DNA of 63,526 nt from Candidatus Saccharibacteria bacterium UBA5148 (GTDB lineage Bacteria > Patescibacteriota > Saccharimonadia > Saccharimonadales > UBA4665), in contig DHXU01000012.1 in assembly GCA_002413835.1 (NCBI GenBank), positions 1-63,526 on the forward strand. The letters run 5' to 3'. Of this stretch, positions 57,359 to 63,526 are shown piece by piece. The notes under the pieces are model-generated. The model ran no database searches. It was given only the letters and a program-made list of their open reading frames with translations, and was not told the origin of the DNA. The first letter of the stretch is position 1, and each line of letters opens with the position of its first letter. The position numbers were made by a program, and so were the translations under genes.

Positions 57359-58389
57359 GGGAGTAGCTCAGGTTCCTGCTGCAGGGTAATCTGGAATTTT
57401 GTCTGTACAGCGTCGACAATCTTTTGTTTGAACTTCAGGAGGTCAGCGGTGCTGGAGGCGTGTTCATTGACGAGTACCAACGGTTGCGATGGCCAGGTTG
57501 CCATGCCTGTTTCCGGGTCGTGAAAATCTTTGAAGCCGGCTTGTTCAATCAGCCAGGCGGCCGGGACCTTAGCATTACCACTGTCATCTCCAACTGGCCA
57601 ATATGGCATGTCGATGTAATCAGCCTGGAGCTGTGTCAGTAGTCCGGCGTCAATAATCGGGTTGGCAAAGAAGGAGCCGTTATTGGCGACTTTGGCTGGG
57701 TCGGGAAGTTTGGAAGAACGGATCTGGATGACCGCATCACGGACAACCTGTGGCGTAAATGTAGTAATAGAGTGCTCGGCGAAGTGCTCGGCGAGCGCCC
57801 GGTAGAATGGCGGCCCAGGGTTCTGGAGCAATAGATGCATGGTCAGGCTGCAGATGAGGAAACGGTCATGATCGGTCGTTTTGAAGCGGCTGGTGCGATA
57901 TCCGGAGGCACAATCGCTGGCCGGTATAGTCAAAAAGGTCCGGGTGTGGAGATCATAAGCTTCGATGCTGACAAGCACGTCGGCAATCTCCTGTCCGTAG
58001 GCACCGACGTTTTGAATTGGCGTCGCTCCAGCTGTGCCTGGGATGAGTGACAGGGCTTCAATACCGGATAGACCGGCTACCACGGACCGCTCAACGACGC
58101 TGTCCCAATTCTCGCCGGCTCCGACAGTCAGGTAGTGATTAAGCTCATCCTCGGCGAAATCCTCGTACTTCATCATTTTATTGATAAGCAGCAGCCCTTC
58201 GAAACCTTCATCGCGCCAGACGATGTTGCTGCCACTGCCGATCATCAGGGGCGGCATCTCGTGCTCGACGGCCCAAGCAACTGCCTCCTCAATCTCCCTG
58301 CGTGATGTAACTTCGGTCAGGTAGCGTGCATGTCCGCCCAGCCGCATCGTCGAATACTGCGACAAATCCACATCTTGAAGAATGTTCAT
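57355..58389 (-). CDS. murB: UDP-N-acetylenolpyruvoylglucosamine reductase
   Basis: 344 residues. FAD-binding YSTMRLGGHARYL, MIGSGSNIVWRDEGFEGLLL, GLSGIEALSLIPGTAGATPIQNVGAYGQEI, YRTSRFK, and GSFFANPI (catalytic Ser in NNGSFFANP). Type I MurB. It reduces the MurA product to UDP-MurNAc. Two genes away from murA and driven by a leaderless promoter. Confidence 0.95.
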   Translation of the reverse strand: MNILQDVDLSQYSTMRLGGHARYLTEVTSRREIEEAVAWAVEHEMPPLMIGSGSNIVWRDEGFEGLLLINKMMKYEDFAEDELNHYLTVGAGENWDSVVERSVVAGLSGIEALSLIPGTAGATPIQNVGAYGQEIADVLVSIEAYDLHTRTFLTIPASDCASGYRTSRFKTTDHDRFLICSLTMHLLLQNPGPPFYRALAEHFAEHSITTFTPQVVRDAVIQIRSSKLPDPAKVANNGSFFANPIIDAGLLTQLQADYIDMPYWPVGDDSGNAKVPAAWLIEQAGFKDFHDPETGMATWPSQPLVLVNEHASSTADLLKFKQKIVDAVQTKFQITLQQEPELLP

Positions 58390-58395
58390 GGTTAT

Positions 58396-58401
58396 AGTAT
58401 A
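58396..58401 (-). promoter_or_regulatory. -10 box (TATACT) of murB
   Basis: Minus strand TATACT, ATAACC, ATG: identical over these 15 bases to the ruvC promoter-start region (TATACTATAACCATG). Confidence 0.6.
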
Positions 58402-58554
58402 CAGATTGCCGGTAATTTCAACAGCTTGGTCTGCGGATGAATCTGCAAAAATATCAAATATGGTGTGAAAAGTGCATCATGCAGCATTTTGGTTCCTCTC
58501 TGTTATACTGGCGATTTAACCCCGCTCGTGCTTGCTAGAATGGGGTAACGCGGT

Positions 58555-58560
58555 TAGTAT
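58555..58560 (+). promoter_or_regulatory. -10-like box (TAGTAT) for the GTG start at 58567
   Basis: TAGTAT then six bases then GTG. An alternative TATACT lies at 58504-58509, which would give a leader of about 50 bases. The rest of 58390-58554 shows no other feature. Confidence 0.35.
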
Positions 58561-58566
58561 TAGAAG

Positions 58567-59190
58567 GTGCAGGATTCAAAATATACGCCACCATTTAAGA
58601 CTTTGGGAACGCATCTCAAATACTTACGCGAGCACAGTGCTGAGACGCTGGCCGAAGTTTCTGGTGCCGTAGAAATTAATGAAGACATTCTCGAGCGCAT
58701 TGAACAGGGCATGGAGCGACCAAGCGAAGAGATTCTCATGTTGCTTATCAGCCACTTTAATATGCAGGATACCGAAGCCGTCCAACTCTGGGAACTAGCC
58801 GGCTATGACCGCCGTACTAACCCGGATATTGTCAGTATGAACATTCAGGATGAATTACAATCCGGCAAACCGATGGTTATGTTGCTGGCGATCGATGTCC
58901 GTACCCAGTACACTGACGGTGTTGAAGTATCCGTAAATAATGCTGGCCTCGTTATGACATTCACGCAGGCTGGTGGCCTCGGCCAGCCGCAGCCCGTGGC
59001 CCGTGTCGGTATGAGCCTGCAGCAGGCCGAAGCCGTATCTGGTGCCTTGCAACAGGCCTTGCTCCGAGCCCGTTACCAGCGCCCCAAGGGCTTACCGGCG
59101 CCCAAGGATTCCAAGACAACTAAGGAATCTCAAAAGACGACCGAGACTCAGACTCCGAAATCACAGACGCCTGAATCTGACATTCAATAA
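58567..59190 (+). CDS. XRE-family helix-turn-helix protein with DUF3467-like domain
   Basis: 207 residues, GTG start. HTH at about 11-72 (LGTHLKYLREHSAETLAEVS and LERIEQGMERPSEEILMLL), then a second domain (about 98-165) reading VEVSVNNAGLVMTFTQAG and RVGMSLQQAEAVSGALQQAL, like DUF3467 proteins, and a Lys/Thr/Gln-rich tail. Probably a DNA-binding regulator; target unknown. The tail is low-complexity and disordered. Confidence 0.75.
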   Translation: MQDSKYTPPFKTLGTHLKYLREHSAETLAEVSGAVEINEDILERIEQGMERPSEEILMLLISHFNMQDTEAVQLWELAGYDRRTNPDIVSMNIQDELQSGKPMVMLLAIDVRTQYTDGVEVSVNNAGLVMTFTQAGGLGQPQPVARVGMSLQQAEAVSGALQQALLRARYQRPKGLPAPKDSKTTKESQKTTETQTPKSQTPESDIQ

Positions 59191-59327
59191 GACGCGTAGA
59201 TCCCGGCCAGTATATGCATAGGGGTATGCTCCGGCGAGCGTACCCTTTAAGCTAAATAATTAACAGATGTCCTCTGAGTTACGCAGTATAGTAATGGCTA
59301 CTTACTGATATAACGGAGGACATATCA

Positions 59328-59435
59328 ATGTCACGCACAAATTGGAAAACAGTCGCAGATAAGCAATTCAAGTCACTGAGTAGTGATATCCAGGACGACT
59401 GGGGCGACCTGTACCAGCTGACTAGCTCGCGCTAG
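59328..59435 (+). CDS. 35-residue soluble microprotein
   Basis: Encodes MSRTNWKTVADKQFKSLSSD followed by IQDDWGDLYQLTSSR. A strong Shine-Dalgarno sequence (CGGAGGA, 59314-59320) and a TATAGT box at 59287-59292 precede it. Amphipathic helix likely, two Trp. The leader resembles that of the MscS-type gene that converges from the other side (TATAGT, short leader, ACGGAGGA). ATGTCCTC at 59267-59274 could pair with GAGGACAT at 59316-59323, but only if transcription starts further upstream. Not recognised. Confidence 0.5.
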   Translation: MSRTNWKTVADKQFKSLSSDIQDDWGDLYQLTSSR

Positions 59436-59452
59436 GCTCGGGAGCTGACCGT

Positions 59453-60196
59453 CTATAAACGTTCGCGTATTTCGTTGCCGCGATCTTTTGCCTGGTTGGC
59501 ACCATGCTTGAAATCACTGGCGACTTTGCCTTTGTGTTGCTGACCCTTATCGTATAGGTCCTGCAACATGCGGCTGGCAACTTCACGGCCGCCAAGGCCG
59601 AATGCCAATGCCATACCAAGGGCAGTCCCACCGAGCAGGGCGGCGTAGGTGATCGTAACGATTGCAGGGGCGATCTTGAGCTGATTCAAGATCATGAATA
59701 CTGCGACAACCATGACAAGCACTGGAGCGGCAGCGGCCACGACCTTACCGGTCGGCGTATCGCCCATAGTATTGGTAACGAGCGCTGCAACCGCGGCCGA
59801 GATGGCTCCAGCTACCAGGAAGATTAAGATTGCTGCCAGGACGTTTGGCAGGTATCCGTAGACGGCCCGGACGAAGTCGACCAGGACGGGAATTCCAAGT
59901 ACTGAGACGGCGATTGATACGGCAAACAAGAAGATAACCCAGTAGGTGATCATTGCGATCAGGTTCGTCGGGTCGGGGATTGCCCGCTGGATAATGTTGC
60001 CGCCTGTACCGGCATGGACGCGCTCGTTCAGCTTGGCAGTTTGAAGTAATTTGTGGACTGCGGCCGCTACTGCTTTGGCAATAAAGTAGCCGAAAAGTAG
60101 TATTGCGAGTGCACCGAGAAACTTAGGCAAACTGTTTACAATATGCTGCAAAAAGTTGTCCAGGTAGTTGCTGGCCGAGTTGACGTTGTCCTGCAT
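59453..60196 (-). CDS. MscS-related / CmpX-like small channel protein
   Basis: 247 residues. GALAILLFGYFIAKAVAAAV (conserved TM-helix repeat), a second such repeat GYLPNVLAAILIFLVAGAIS, and ALAFGLGGREVASRML, which marks the pore-lining helix of this MscS branch. About five helices and a short hydrophilic C-terminus, with no MscS cytoplasmic beta domain. Strong Shine-Dalgarno sequence CGGAGGA. Its 3' end faces the 35-aa gene at 17 bp. Confidence 0.82.
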   Translation of the reverse strand: MQDNVNSASNYLDNFLQHIVNSLPKFLGALAILLFGYFIAKAVAAAVHKLLQTAKLNERVHAGTGGNIIQRAIPDPTNLIAMITYWVIFLFAVSIAVSVLGIPVLVDFVRAVYGYLPNVLAAILIFLVAGAISAAVAALVTNTMGDTPTGKVVAAAAPVLVMVVAVFMILNQLKIAPAIVTITYAALLGGTALGMALAFGLGGREVASRMLQDLYDKGQQHKGKVASDFKHGANQAKDRGNEIRERL

Positions 60197-60202
60197 AGGA
60201 AT

Positions 60203-60232
60203 CCTCCGTATTAGTTACTACGGAGGACTATA
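60203..60232 (-). promoter_or_regulatory. promoter and dyad upstream of the MscS-type gene
   Basis: Minus strand -10 TATAGT (complement of 60227-60232). CCTCCGTA (60203-60210) and TACGGAGG (60219-60226) form an 8-bp dyad that contains the Shine-Dalgarno sequence. Since the upstream arm directly follows the -10 box it may be only partly transcribed, so a DNA operator is as likely as an RNA hairpin. Confidence 0.35.
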
Positions 60233-60321
60233 GCAGCCGGTCTTGCAGCGACATGTTAAATTATTTACTTAGAATACAGATACCATCATGTATTTTATGA
60301 TAGCAGAAAAGATGGGCTGGA

Positions 60322-61545
60322 TTAATCGCGTTTGATGCGGGAGACCACAAAGATATATTCCTGGTCGTCCGTCTGACTGGTATGAAGTGGATGAAAGTCA
60401 TTCATATCAAACTGGTTGATGACGTCAAGAGCAGTCTGCTGCCGGCTGCGCCATACAAGTATGGTGTCGTCCTTGTTGAGATGAATTGTCCGGCGTCCAC
60501 CGTCAAATTCGAACTTGATCGTCAGATCGATTTTTAATTTGATGCGTTCGTATCGTTCCTTGCGGTCCTGGTCGTAGCCGAGCTCCACTTCGTAACACGC
60601 CCTGTCTATATTGAGTATGTCGACAACAAAGCCGAAGATGGGGGCAAGCGTCGTGTTGTCTGATTCCGGGTTGAAATCAAAGAACCGGCGCGTCGTGATG
60701 CTATCGAGCTTCTTCTCGTACAGCAGGAAATCCTTGGCGCCCATGCTGTCGTGGATGACCCGCAGAGCTCCTTCCGGCGAACGAAGGTTGCCCAGTGTAC
60801 CACCGAAGAGCAGCAGGATATTCACCGTCTCGTCATATTCTTTTTTGACATATTCCTTGGCGATGATATGCATGAATCTATCGTGGTTGATGTCAATCTC
60901 GTGGCTTTCGAAGGTAACGCTTTCGCCAAACCATTCATGGACATTGCGCCGGGCAATCTCGAGCATCGAGCTACTGGTACTCAGGGAAACGTAGCGTCCC
61001 AGCTTGTCCAGATCCAGTAGCTGCTTCAAGAGCTTTTTGGCGGGCAGGGCATTGCCTTCGCCGATATCGATTACGTTCACATATTTGTATTTCGAAACTA
61101 TGTCTTCCAGATAACTTTTGTTGGATTCCAGTAAGTTTATGGCTGCGGTGACGGAGTTCAAAGCCTTATCGTCGTAGAGCTGCTGGTTATATTCGTCCCA
61201 GTTCACGGCGCCGCTCGCGAAGTAATTATATTGGTGCTGAATCTCGTGAAATATGTCTAGGCGGGAGACGATATCGTAGATTTGTTCCTGGGAATAGATC
61301 TTATAAAATTCTGGTTTCGGCGATACGACCTTCTGAGAGCGGTGCGGCCGGTATTTCTTTCCTTTGATGACCAACTCCTGGATAACGGCTGTATTACGCG
61401 AGGTGTTAGCAATGTAGGTGCGTTCTCCGATAGTATGGAGCGTCAAATTCAATTTGCCAGCCTTGGCGGCCTCAATCCAATTTCTGACTGTCCTCACAGA
61501 TACGTGGTGAGCGGTGGCGAGTTCCTGATTGCTAAAGTGGAGCAT
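60322..61545 (-). CDS. EgtD-like methyltransferase with N-terminal helix-turn-helix
   Basis: 407 residues. Residues 1-50: MerR-like HTH (FSNQELATAHHVSVRTVRNWIEAAKAG). From about 75: a SAM-dependent methyltransferase of the EgtD/DUF2260 type with NVIDIGEGNALPAKKLL (motif I, usually DLGxG), HEIDINHDRF and ILLLFGGTLGNLRSPEGALRVI (GxTxGN). EgtD trimethylates histidine; here motif I carries Glu for Gly or Ser, and the substrate is unknown. HTH plus EgtD-like in one chain suggests a regulator that uses SAM or a modified amino acid as signal. Confidence 0.78.
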   Translation of the reverse strand: MLHFSNQELATAHHVSVRTVRNWIEAAKAGKLNLTLHTIGERTYIANTSRNTAVIQELVIKGKKYRPHRSQKVVSPKPEFYKIYSQEQIYDIVSRLDIFHEIQHQYNYFASGAVNWDEYNQQLYDDKALNSVTAAINLLESNKSYLEDIVSKYKYVNVIDIGEGNALPAKKLLKQLLDLDKLGRYVSLSTSSSMLEIARRNVHEWFGESVTFESHEIDINHDRFMHIIAKEYVKKEYDETVNILLLFGGTLGNLRSPEGALRVIHDSMGAKDFLLYEKKLDSITTRRFFDFNPESDNTTLAPIFGFVVDILNIDRACYEVELGYDQDRKERYERIKLKIDLTIKFEFDGGRRTIHLNKDDTILVWRSRQQTALDVINQFDMNDFHPLHTSQTDDQEYIFVVSRIKRD

Positions 61546-61676
61546 AGAAAGCGTCTCATATTATGAAAACGTTATTGCATGTTTCCGTTGCCGGAGATAT
61601 CATGGTCAATGTCGCTTCTATTGTTGATGTAAATAATGCTTGTATATTTACTGTAACATCTAACACGTTTTTAATC

Positions 61677-61708
61677 AACAGTTAGCTCTGTTATTACTAA
61701 CTGTTTTT
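61677..61708 (+). terminator. terminator-like hairpin
   Basis: AACAGTTAG/CTAACTGTT, 9-bp stem, 11-base loop, then TTTTT on the plus strand. No plus-strand gene precedes it closely, so its partner transcript is unclear. The rest of 61546-61813 is A/T-rich without a recognisable gene. Confidence 0.4.
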
Positions 61709-61813
61709 ATTGTAAACCAAGCCTCCAAGATAATGATGTGATAATTCCCGGCGCACTACCCCGCGTCAGGTTCGTGGCGTTGCCCATATTACTAGCCAGG
61801 GTTAAAGATTGGA

Positions 61814-62125
61814 ATGAACATGAAAATACACAAACCTACCAAAGAGTTCTATGAGCCCACCAAGAGCGGGGTTACCAAAAAGACAGTCACCATCCAGGCA
61901 GGCAGCGGCAAGGCAGTGGGGCTGGGCGAGTACGAAGTGTCAGCCGAAAGCCCGGAGGTCCAGGTCAGTTTTCAGCCCGACGTCCACGATGATATCGGTG
62001 TATCGTACGAGAAGCTTGCTATGCCTGGCCAAGGCAAATATTTATTACTCTATCAATTTCATAATTTCAGTCAGAAGACCTGCCGCATTACGATACAGCT
62101 CAGTACAGCCGGCCACGGTAGCTAA
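61814..62125 (+). CDS. small protein, unknown, 103 aa
   Basis: 103 residues (or 101 from the ATG at 61820). Basic N-terminus (MNMKIHKPTKEFYEPTK), then a beta-rich body: KKTVTIQAGSGKAVGLGEYEVS and QGKYLLLYQFHNFSQKTCRITIQL. One cysteine. No signal peptide. No family recognised. No good Shine-Dalgarno sequence or -10 box. Confidence 0.5.
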   Translation: MNMKIHKPTKEFYEPTKSGVTKKTVTIQAGSGKAVGLGEYEVSAESPEVQVSFQPDVHDDIGVSYEKLAMPGQGKYLLLYQFHNFSQKTCRITIQLSTAGHGS

Positions 62126-62153
62126 AGCTGGCTTATGTATTGCTACCTTGCGT

Positions 62154-62159
62154 TACAAT
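62154..62159 (+). promoter_or_regulatory. -10 box (TACAAT), leaderless start at 62166
   Basis: TACAAT then six bases then ATG, selecting 62166 rather than upstream in-frame starts. Confidence 0.45.
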
Positions 62160-62165
62160 AGTGCT

Positions 62166-62780
62166 ATGCAATTACCAACCTATCAGGAAATCGAGACCCT
62201 ACATCATAAATACGCGCCGACTGCCGAAGTATTTGATTCAGTATTTACGCATTGCCAGATCGTACATGATATCGCCGTCCTATTGTTGAGCGGACGGAGC
62301 CTCGATGTTGACGCCGAGCTAGTCAGAATTGGATGTCTGCTGCACGATATTGGTGTCTATCCTTTCTTTGATTCCTCTGGTCATAAACGCGAGGAGCTGA
62401 ACTATATAACGCATGGTATACGAGGCGAAGAAATACTCCGGGATGAAGGTTTTTCTGAAACAATATGGCGGTTTGCATCGCACCACACGGGTGTAGGGCT
62501 GACAAAGCAAGATGTTGTGTCGCAGGGTCTGCCCCTACCGGAAGAAAATTTTGAAGCCCAGACAACTGAAGAGCTGCTCGTAATGTATGCTGATAAGTTT
62601 CATTCCAAGACTCAGCCACCGTACTTTAACCCGTATGCATGGTACAAAGACTATGCTGCCAAATTTGGAAGCGATAAGGTGACAAAGTTCGAGAATATGG
62701 CCGAGCAATTTGGCATACCTGATGTAGCTCCACTCGTCGAGAAATACGGCCACCAGATCCGGCCTGATGCTACGCTTTAA
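62166..62780 (+). CDS. HD-domain phosphohydrolase
   Basis: 204 residues. TPTAEVF..HCQIVHDIAVLLL (first His), LVRIGCLLHDIGVYPFF (HD), HGIRGEEILRDEGFSE, FASHHTG (His-His), and YADKFHSK (Asp). Complete H..HD..D metal set. Small HD proteins hydrolyse nucleotides or cyclic nucleotides. No partner domain. The stop overlaps that of the methyltransferase on the other strand by four bases. Confidence 0.85.
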   Translation: MQLPTYQEIETLHHKYAPTAEVFDSVFTHCQIVHDIAVLLLSGRSLDVDAELVRIGCLLHDIGVYPFFDSSGHKREELNYITHGIRGEEILRDEGFSETIWRFASHHTGVGLTKQDVVSQGLPLPEENFEAQTTEELLVMYADKFHSKTQPPYFNPYAWYKDYAAKFGSDKVTKFENMAEQFGIPDVAPLVEKYGHQIRPDATL

Positions 62781-63415
62781 GTTTTACTACCGATGTAACG
62801 GATGAGATTATGGATGCCTTTGGCAGTATCTTTGTAGGTTTCTCCCTGATCATCAGCGAGCTTCGTATCGAATCGACCAGCAAACTGCCGAGCTGACGTA
62901 ACGTCGAAATAGCGCTTAGTGATTTTTCCGATCTGTATATAATCATCTTCCAGTTTCGTCCCGGATGTATATTCTGGGTCATGCTTGGAATTAACGAAGA
63001 AGGCGAATACTCCGCCAGGCTGTAATACACGGTAGATTTCATCAAAAATCTTTGTAGTTGTCGCGAAATCAAAGTAATGCAACGACAGATGGGCATAGAC
63101 AATATCGAATGATTCGTCGCCGAATGGTAGCGGAGTGCGCAGATCGACATGTTGTATCGCCAGATTAGGTTTTAAGCTGTGGTTTCGTTCTGATTCACTT
63201 TGCTGTAGTGCGGATTCATCAATGTCAGTACTGATGACATTGTAGCCATGTTCGGCAAAGAAGCGGCTATCCTGGCCTTGGCCGGCGCCCAGATCCAAAA
63301 GTCTGCCACTCGAAGGGAAGTATGTGATTGCTGTTTCGGCGAATAAGGACGGCTTGTGGATCCAATCGCTTGCTTTGTAATTTTTGTGTAGGTCTGACCA
63401 AATAGTATCTGTCAT
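62777..63415 (-). CDS. class I SAM-dependent methyltransferase
   Basis: 212 residues. GRLLDLGAGQGQDSRFFAEHG (motif I), VISTDIDESAL (acidic end of strand 2), IQHVDLRTPLPFGDESFDIVYAHLSLHYF (motifs II/III), RVLQPGGVFAFFV. Methyltransf_11/25 type. Substrate unknown. Leaderless start: TATAAT then seven bases then ATG. Confidence 0.85.
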   Translation of the reverse strand: MTDTIWSDLHKNYKASDWIHKPSLFAETAITYFPSSGRLLDLGAGQGQDSRFFAEHGYNVISTDIDESALQQSESERNHSLKPNLAIQHVDLRTPLPFGDESFDIVYAHLSLHYFDFATTTKIFDEIYRVLQPGGVFAFFVNSKHDPEYTSGTKLEDDYIQIGKITKRYFDVTSARQFAGRFDTKLADDQGETYKDTAKGIHNLIRYIGSKT

Positions 63416-63422
63416 GCGTATG

Positions 63423-63428
63423 ATTATA
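63423..63428 (-). promoter_or_regulatory. -10 box (TATAAT) of the methyltransferase gene
   Basis: Minus strand TATAAT, CATACGC, ATG. Confidence 0.5.
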
Positions 63429-63455
63429 ATTGAAGTGGTAACATATCAGATTTGA

Positions 63456-63526
63456 TGGTGCGCCCGAAGGGATTTGAACCCCCGGCCTTTGGTACCGGAA
63501 ACCAACGCTCTATCCAGCTGAGCTAC
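63456..63526 (-). tRNA. tRNA-Arg(CCG), 5' end cut by the window edge
   Basis: Minus strand from TAGCTCAGCTGGATAGAGC on: anticodon loop TTCCGGT in a TTGGT/ACCAA stem, T-arm GGGGGTTCAAATCCCT, acceptor CGGGCGC, discriminator A and encoded CCA. Only the first six or so 5' bases are missing. Confidence 0.93.

Noticed and set aside
60203..60226. RNA hairpin masking the ribosome site of the MscS-type gene
   Set aside because: The upstream arm directly follows the -10 box, so it is probably only partly transcribed; kept only as a DNA dyad.

Overview
The window looks like a chromosomal segment of a Candidatus Saccharibacteria (TM7) or closely related Patescibacteria genome. The evidence is the gene repertoire: a compact type IV pilus/competence locus, ruvC and ruvAB, recA-recX, a short TsaB, an orphan F420 ligase-like protein, many one-nucleotide to ATGA overlaps, and no biosynthetic operons. 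UGA is used as a stop (for example at the ends of ruvA and of several genes in ATGA junctions), so this is not a UGA-recoding lineage. The lineage assignment is inference. All tRNAs whose 3' end is visible carry an encoded CCA. Many promoter-proximal genes have a TATAMT-like -10 box 6-7 bases before the start codon, which implies leaderless mRNAs.

Layout. 0.2-4.5 kb: three pilin-like proteins and a ComEC channel. 4.5-9.6 kb: yebC, a phospholipase D-like protein, ruvC, a 24-residue microprotein, ruvA, ruvB and a membrane PH-domain protein. 9.6-16.0 kb (minus): pilB, pilC, major pilin, pilM, pilN, pilO and a small membrane protein, the inner-membrane pilus machine. 16.2-21.3 kb: recA with a leaderless upstream ORF, recX, a PRC-barrel protein, a lamin-tail-domain protein, tsaE and a short tsaB. 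21.5-25.0 kb: rny, a membrane protein, a CYTH protein and ymdB. 25.1-32.1 kb: two tRNA-Pro genes, F420 ligase-like, a polyprenol/diacylglycerol kinase-like protein, a P1B ATPase, a DUF1697 pseudogene, a P-loop kinase, tRNA-His and a sortase.

32.1-39.5 kb is visibly AT-richer and of different character: a split chromate transporter, an S-adenosylhomocysteinase-like/cupin fusion, a dioxygenase fragment, an unknown protein, then a Maf-like protein divergent from a 977-residue adenylate-kinase fusion. The last two genes are enclosed by an exact 19-bp direct repeat, one copy of which overlaps the 3' end of tRNA-Arg(TCT). This is the signature of site-specific integration and is the best candidate in the window for an undescribed mobile module.

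39.5-53.7 kb is a cell-surface locus: two tRNAs, a secreted protein with a sortase-like C-terminal signal, a 131-bp element with perfect 30-bp inverted repeats, a flippase-kinase fusion, five glycosyltransferases (one fused to a large membrane domain), a polysaccharide deacetylase and a membrane-anchored glycoside hydrolase. 53.8-63.5 kb returns to core functions: MurA with an N-terminal XRE domain and its own operator, GlyA with a foldable leader, Nudix, MurB, an XRE protein, a 35-residue microprotein, an MscS-type channel, an HTH-EgtD-like fusion, an HD hydrolase, a methyltransferase and a partial tRNA-Arg(CCG).

DNA uptake (pilus, ComEC), recombination (RecA, RecX, RuvABC) and surface glycan synthesis dominate, which fits an episymbiont that lives on other cells and takes up DNA.
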